Positions 59,053 to 64,000 of a stretch of DNA of 64,000 bases are shown here, in pieces. The stretch comes from Patella vulgata (lineage: Eukaryota; Mollusca; Gastropoda; Patellidae). Both the position numbers and the translations under genes were made by a program. Below the pieces are notes generated by a model. It made no database searches. It worked only from the letters and a program-made list of their open reading frames with translations, and had not been told where the DNA came from. The stretch spans positions 41,534,436 through 41,598,435 of the forward strand of contig NC_065879.2 of assembly GCF_932274485.2 (NCBI RefSeq), given 5' to 3'. Positions within the stretch are counted from its first letter, which is position 1. Each line of letters opens with the position of its first letter.

Positions 59053-59683
59053 CCGGGCTGGGGTCATTACATTGCCAATGTAATGAATTACATTACCATT
59101 ACTTTTTAAATGTAATCATTACAATTACCAGCTTTCTTATTTTTAGCAATGTAATTAGTTACCCATTACAAAATCAAACTCAAAATAATCCTAGATTCAC
59201 TTAGTAGATATTTGTTTATGAATTATTATTTCTAGCAATTATAACATCAAGGCCAATTTTATTGTGACGGACAGTGGTGACAAAAACTGACATTTTCTCT
59301 GTATAACTTGAAAAATGAATCAAAAGTATAGTTAATTAATTGTATTTTCTTTTAAGTAATTTTATTTTTAAATTTTTAATCAATCCAAATAGTTTGTCTA
59401 TAATATATTGTATAATAACTGGTAAATTATTCGGCATGACTCGAAAACAAAATATATATTAGTTTTAAGTAACCATAAAATGATGAGATACTTGGAGATC
59501 ATTGTTTGGTTTGCCACTTGTTACCTTGAGATTAAGATTAAGTGTACTAAAACTATTTATTGTCTTTTAATCTAACTGACTGATTGATTGTAATTAATTA
59601 CATTTGCATTACTCATTACATGGCCATTACTTAAAAAATTGTAATGATTACATTCCATTACCATTACCATTACCCCAGCCCTG
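59053..59683. mobile_element. hAT-like non-autonomous element, 631 bp
   Basis: The ends are inverted: CCGGGCTGGGGTCATTACAT on the left and the complement of CAGGGCTGGGGTAATGGTAA on the right, with GTAATGATTACATT-type subterminal repeats. Flanks CCATTTTA (59045-59052) and TCATTTTA (59684-59691) are an 8 bp duplication with one change. The CAGGGCTGGGG end and 8 bp duplication are characteristic of hAT. No transposase ORF. Confidence 0.85.
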
Positions 59684-59716
59684 TCATTTTAATAGATCCT
59701 GCTTTCTTCGTAAGGC

Positions 59717-59993
59717 AGGAGGGGTGGATGGCTGAATGGTTAGCGTGCGCGCGCTGTATCATAAAGTCTGTCATTGAGTCGACTGGCGTGGTTTAGAATC
59801 CCCGATTGTACGTGGCAAGGAGTAGGGTCGCCTGTCCAACCTCGTAGTTTTTCTCCGGGTCCTCCGGTTTCCACCCACTGCTAAAGACCCCTACGCGCAA
59901 GCGAATACCACATGTTAGTCCCGAAATGACCTAGTTTGTGTCGAGTGGACGTTAAACCCCATATCTCTCTTTTTATCTCTCTCTCTCTCTCTC
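59717..59993 (+). mobile_element. SINE family B, full copy, just upstream of TRDMT1
   Basis: Box A TGGCTGAATGG is at the start; the box B region is GTGGTTTAGAATCCCC. The conserved body is followed by GAGTGGACGTTAAACCCCAT and a (CT)n tail. It is flanked by a 9 bp duplication TCGTAAGGC (59708-59716 and 59994-60002). Its right border lies about 94 bases before the TRDMT1 ATG. Confidence 0.9.
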
Positions 59994-60065
59994 TCGTAAG
60001 GCGGGGGACAAAAAATCCTGTAATAATTCGGGGTAATAATTAGTGGTCTTATCCCGACATGAGTT

Positions 60066-60092
60066 ACCGGAAGTAGTTTGTCCAATATGGCA
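60066..60092 (+). promoter_or_regulatory. TRDMT1 core promoter: ETS site and YY1-like start context
   Basis: ACCGGAAGT at 60066-60074 is a consensus ETS/GABP site, 12 bases before the ATG. CCAATATGGC across the start resembles a YY1 element with A at -3 and G at +4. Such pairs mark short-leader housekeeping promoters. It is a motif-level inference. Confidence 0.6.
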
Positions 60093-61274
60093 GCCCCCAT
60101 CGAACTTCACGAGTTTCGTGTTTTGGAATTATATAGTGGAATTGGTGGCATGCATTATGCCTTAAAACAAAGTGGAGTGAATTTTAAGGTTGTAACTGCA
60201 ATAGACATCAATACCACTGCTAATGAAATTTATCGACATAATATTCAAAGGGTAGAATTGAAGTCAGTTGGTATTGAGAAAATAACGCTCCAACAATTCG
60301 AGAAGTGGAATATTGACATAATTTTAATGAGCCCACCTTGTCAACCCTTCACAAGAATTGGTAATAAGAAAGATGTCTGTGATATTAGAACTCAGTCATT
60401 TCTTCATGTATTAGATCTCATTGACAAAGCTACAAATAAACCGCAAAATATACTAGTTGAAAATGTAAAGGGATTTGAACTAAGTGAAGCAAGACAGTGT
60501 TTGATCAACACATTGCAAGCAAATAGCTACTATTTTCAGGAGTTTCTGTTAACACCTTTGCAGTTTGGGATCCCAAACTGTCGTTTAAGATATTACTTAA
60601 TTGCAAAGTCAAAATGTTTTAATTTTGAAGTTACGGACATGCCAATTACAGAGATTCCAAATTGTCCAGACGACTGGTTAGCATACAACCATGAAAATGA
60701 AAAGGATCTTCGAACAAATATCTCAGTGGAATGTGAATCAAAATGGCAACCTTTAGAGAACTGTGAACAAAACATTCATCAAGAAGAACTTGAAGATCAT
60801 GTCATCTCTGATAAATGTCTTAAATTAGTACATTTTCTAGAAAAAAAGAGTACCGACTATTTTCAAGATTATTTAGTTGAGGAAAAGAACTTAAAGTGGT
60901 TTATTATAATGGACATTGTTCACCCAGGTCTTAAAAAAACAATGTGTTTTACGAAAAGATATGGACATTATATTAATGGAGCAGGGCCTATTATACAAAT
61001 GTCTAATAATGTATTAGAGTTTAAGGATGCATGTGAATTAAAGAGCAAAACTGTTTCCAAGAATTCACGGGAGTTTTGGCAGGATGAGGAGATGGAAATC
61101 ATCAGAAGACTAAAACTCAGATACTTTACTCCAAGAGAAGTTGCAAATCTCTTGTGCTTTCCAAATGACTTTGATTTTCCATCAAATCTTAATCGTATTC
61201 AACTTTACCGATGTTTAGGCAATAGTTTGAATGTTTATGTTGTGTCTTTACTTATAAAACTAATGTTAATGTGA
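60087..61274 (+). CDS. TRDMT1: tRNA (cytosine-38-C5) methyltransferase DNMT2
   Basis: It methylates C38 in the anticodon loop of tRNA-Asp and related tRNAs with AdoMet. One uninterrupted frame of 395 residues (human 391). Motif I VLELYSGIGGMHYAL (12-26) binds AdoMet; PPCQPFTRIG holds the catalytic Cys85; ENV (125-127) is motif VI; GIPNCRLRYYLIAK is motif VIII; CFTKRYGHYINGAG (287-300) is the DNMT2 signature; RYFTPREVANLLCFP and GNSLNVYVV (378-386) close the fold. ATG at 60087 is chosen over an upstream in-frame TTG. No intron is present, unlike the multi-exon vertebrate gene. Every catalytic motif is intact, so it is presumably active. Confidence 0.97.
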   Translation: MAAPIELHEFRVLELYSGIGGMHYALKQSGVNFKVVTAIDINTTANEIYRHNIQRVELKSVGIEKITLQQFEKWNIDIILMSPPCQPFTRIGNKKDVCDIRTQSFLHVLDLIDKATNKPQNILVENVKGFELSEARQCLINTLQANSYYFQEFLLTPLQFGIPNCRLRYYLIAKSKCFNFEVTDMPITEIPNCPDDWLAYNHENEKDLRTNISVECESKWQPLENCEQNIHQEELEDHVISDKCLKLVHFLEKKSTDYFQDYLVEEKNLKWFIIMDIVHPGLKKTMCFTKRYGHYINGAGPIIQMSNNVLEFKDACELKSKTVSKNSREFWQDEEMEIIRRLKLRYFTPREVANLLCFPNDFDFPSNLNRIQLYRCLGNSLNVYVVSLLIKLMLM

Positions 61275-62163
61275 TATTGTGTCTATTTATGAAATACAAA
61301 CCTTGTCTGTGATCATGTTATTACACATTATGTCAGTGGCGTCGTGCCCATTGGGGCCCGGGGGGGCCCTCAGGGAAATAAAAATATTTTTATTGATATT
61401 ATTAAGACAGAAGACCTGTCCGTCTGTTTTAGTCATCACATGGTCTGTGTTTAGTTCATTGCACTTTAGTTTAGATATCATTTGTTAAGGCCTACAGCGG
61501 CCTCGCCTCGTACACTCTATCATTTAGCCCCGATCTAAAATTTCCGGGAGTATGACGTTAACGTAACGTTTAATCTCTGCTCACGATGCCATTTAAAAAT
61601 TTAATCAATCAATGAAATACTGTTTAAATCCAAGCCATCCGTGGGTCTACAGAGTTGATTTTGTGCTTGTTGTGTAAATCCCTATTTATGATTGTATGTT
61701 GTATTTGATAAAATATCCATATACGGTACGGGTGTCAAAAATAAAGACTGAAAGTAATTTTTATTAAAATACAATGTATTTGACCATGCATATAGTTGTT
61801 CGAAATGTCCATTCAATAATTAAATCGAAGTTGAGATGAATAAAATATAATTCAGTTTTCGAGTGATAAATTACATTATCACTAAAAATTCAGTAAAAAA
61901 ACGGCCATTTTTCAATCATAACTTTATTGTCTCTAATCCATGGAAATGGCGTTTGCCGGCTTCTAATTTTAAAAATTTTCTGGGGGAGGGCCCCCCGTAC
62001 CCCCCTTGCATGCTCATGCCTGCGACATTCGATGTGGGCGGCGTGCCGCCAACACTCTGCGCAGCCAGTAAATTTAATTTACCATGAACACACTTGCAGA
62101 AAGTTGGGCGCCCCTAAAAAAATTTTTTGCACGACGCCCCTGCACTATGTATGGAGTATAATA
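61275..62163 (+). other. TRDMT1 3' UTR, invaded by a hAT-like element
   Basis: The stop is followed by 51 bases, an 8 bp duplication copy, and then the 61334-62143 element. No AATAAA precedes the element. One lies inside it (about 61740), and one lies just beyond it (about 62158, in GTATAATAAATAATTG), probably the ancestral signal. Confidence 0.5.
61334..62143. mobile_element. hAT-like non-autonomous element, 810 bp, in TRDMT1 3' UTR
   Basis: The ends are inverted: CAGTGGCGTCGTGC on the left and GCACGACGCCCCTG on the right. Flanks CATTATGT (61326-61333) and CACTATGT (62144-62151) form an 8 bp duplication with one change, as for hAT. The interior has G/C runs (GGGGCCCGGGGGGGCCC) and no transposase. 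Confidence 0.85.
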
Positions 62164-62640
62164 AATAATTGAAATGACACTTTCATATGCAGGTTATTGA
62201 ACTACAGCTACAGTAACATTTTGTAATAATAGGCCCAAACTCCAGGAATTAATGAATTTAAGTCTTGATCACCCCATCTCAAGTTGCACATCACAAACAA
62301 TGTATTATAAATGTTTTGTTTGCTGAGAAAGTCCCCTAAGATACATGTAGCATGTAGATGATGGTAAGCAAGAACTCACTGAAATTCACATAGAGAGAAT
62401 TGTGCATGTGTTTACAAACACTGCAAAAGGGAAGAAAAGGGAATATTTCTCACAAATCCCTGTTCAGAAATTAGTGATTATTCCTCTTATTGCATAGTAG
62501 AATCAAGAATACAACTTGAGCACAAGTTCCAGCTCTTATTCCCCGTTTAATTTACAAGCCATTTACAAACACAGCACATACATTTACACTCAACACCACA
62601 GAATCAACATAAAAAGGTCTTTGTACTATTTTCTTTCCGT
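62164..62640. other. Stretch without a supported gene
   Basis: AT-rich, no ORF or repeat recognised. Confidence 0.35.
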
Positions 62641-63008
62641 TGTATGGGAGCCACGGTGGGAAAGACGCTGGCTCACTAGCCTGGAGGTTGCGTGTTCGAT
62701 CCTTGCACTGGCCGAGATTCATCAGGTTTTTCCGACGTGGTTTCCCATTGTCAGTGGTGCAGGAAGGAGGGTCTGACATGGATAGATGTCTAGTCATTCA
62801 GATGGGACAAAAAACAGGTGTCCCGTGTATACATGTACATTGGCGTGCACATAAAAGATCCCTTGGCAGTTTGAATTTGATATAAGAGTAAGCCATAATG
62901 CCGCTACGTGGGCAAAATTTCCCTCATAGCACACTGTATGACTTATGCTTGTCTTCATTAGCCCAGTTGGAGCAGGACGTTAAACCCCCATTTTATTTCA
63001 TTTCATTT
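62641..63008 (+). mobile_element. SINE family A, near-complete copy
   Basis: The head is GGGAGCCACGGTGGGAAAGAC with box B GTGTTCGATCC. The body includes GTATACATGTACATTGGCGTGC, and it ends GGACGTTAAACCCCCATTTTATTTCATTTCATTTTC. A short direct repeat TTGTAT flanks it. A few bases of box A are missing (GGTGGGAAAGACG). Confidence 0.85.
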
Positions 63009-64000
63009 TCACTTGTATATTTCTACCTGGATTTTTGTTTTCTCCAAAATATGACCATAGGGTAGGATTAGTATGACTCTGCTTGGCAGAATAGTGTTGA
63101 TGATAAGTTTTTGCTCTAAAATATATACCGGTAATAAATTACTAATAGCCATAGGGGATCTGGATATCTTTAATAGGAGAACAATCATTTAATTGATAAT
63201 GAATATGCTTGTAAAATGTTGATATCGGTTTATTCTTTTATTGCTTACAAAAGTATGATCAAACAATGCTTACAAAAATATGATAATATGATGTATGTTT
63301 TGTACAATGTATATCACAGATGAATTAATAACAATAATAATGCATGCATACGGTTTCCTAACAAATAAATTAATAAATTATTGACAGCTATACAAAATTA
63401 TACAATTCAACAAAAAAAACATAACAAATTATATAATTACATTATATTAAATGAAATCTATACAAATGTAACAAAAATAACTTTCTTGTCATGATATTTT
63501 AAGCCATTTTATCACACAATGACCGTAAATTAAAATAAATTTATACTTGTCAAAAATTGTGTAGAGCTACTTTTTGTTTATTAATCCAATACACATGTAT
63601 AATAAAGACAGAGATTACACAAATTAATAATTTTCTTTAGTTACATACATGTAATTTAACACAATCCCTAAAAATTGACCAATTACACTAAGTCAAGATA
63701 TTTTGTTTTATATAATTCTAATGTAATTTTAGTCTGTTAATGCCTTTTTTTAAAAAAAATACTGACATGACACAATCAATATTTTAATTTTGTTGAATAT
63801 TCAAACAATTAAAACAAATCACAACAAAATTGCACAGCCATGACATTCATTTCTTAGTTTAAAACTGAATTTCAACCTACCAGTATGTTATATAATTTTA
63901 TTGCATTTATATTGACATACCTTACTAAACCTTTAACAATAGGATACAATTATTTCTATTCATACACAAAATTCCTTAGGCAAATATATAGAATTCTCAC
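63009..64000. other. Very AT-rich tail of the window
   Basis: No ORF, splice-framed exon or repeat family recognised. Several TTTATT runs could be poly(A) signals of a minus-strand gene lying to the right (e.g. near 63229), but nothing else supports that. Confidence 0.3.

Noticed and set aside
9971-59993. tRNA-like heads with box A and box B as tRNA genes
   Set aside because: All are followed by SINE bodies and tails; no cloverleaf with a matched acceptor stem was found.
60078-60086. TTG at 60078 as the TRDMT1 start
   Set aside because: The ATG at 60087 has a good context and directly precedes the conserved N-terminal block.

Overview
The window looks like AT-rich, repeat-dense animal DNA, most likely from a mollusc and probably a gastropod. 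The reasons are an ADP-ribosyl cyclase that reads closer to the Aplysia enzyme than to vertebrate CD38, small well-spliced genes in TE-filled introns, and abundant tRNA-derived SINEs. Three host genes can be reconstructed.

Gene 1 (minus strand, 14-10964) is an ADP-ribosyl cyclase / CD38-family gene of eight exons, about 305 residues, with a signal peptide. Its exon phases join throughout; only the start of the last exon is uncertain. The nucleophilic Glu and both active-site Trp are kept, but the second active-site acid is Ser. Its introns hold a 2.9 kb inverted-repeat element, a TIR element built of ~330 bp tandem units, and a SINE dimer.

Gene 2 (minus strand, 20325-46205) is a gamma-glutamyltransferase (glutathione hydrolase) gene of twelve exons and 583 residues. 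All twelve exons join in phase and run from an N-terminal membrane anchor to the family's C-terminal SDxRKGG motif. The catalytic Thr is kept, but the residues that grip the gamma-glutamyl group in human GGT1 are changed. A 7.6 kb Ty3/gypsy-type LTR retrotransposon with two LTRs that look identical sits antisense in intron 1, 27 bp from the exon 2 splice acceptor.

Gene 3 (plus strand, 60087-61274) is an intact, intronless DNMT2/TRDMT1 gene (395 residues). It has an ETS-type promoter motif just before the ATG, a SINE just upstream, and a hAT-like element in its 3' UTR.

The rest is mostly mobile DNA. 10965-20300 holds foldback and tandem repeats, SINEs and one candidate first exon. 46.2-60 kb holds SINE, MITE and hAT-like elements, a decayed CR1/L2-like LINE, and a 1.0 kb element with perfect 22 bp TIRs beside another candidate first exon. 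62.1-64 kb is AT-rich with one SINE. I see no CRISPR, rRNA or functional tRNA gene. No functional link between the three genes is evident, and I see no novel multi-gene system. The most unusual biology is in the changed active sites of the two enzymes and in how closely transposons crowd the genes.
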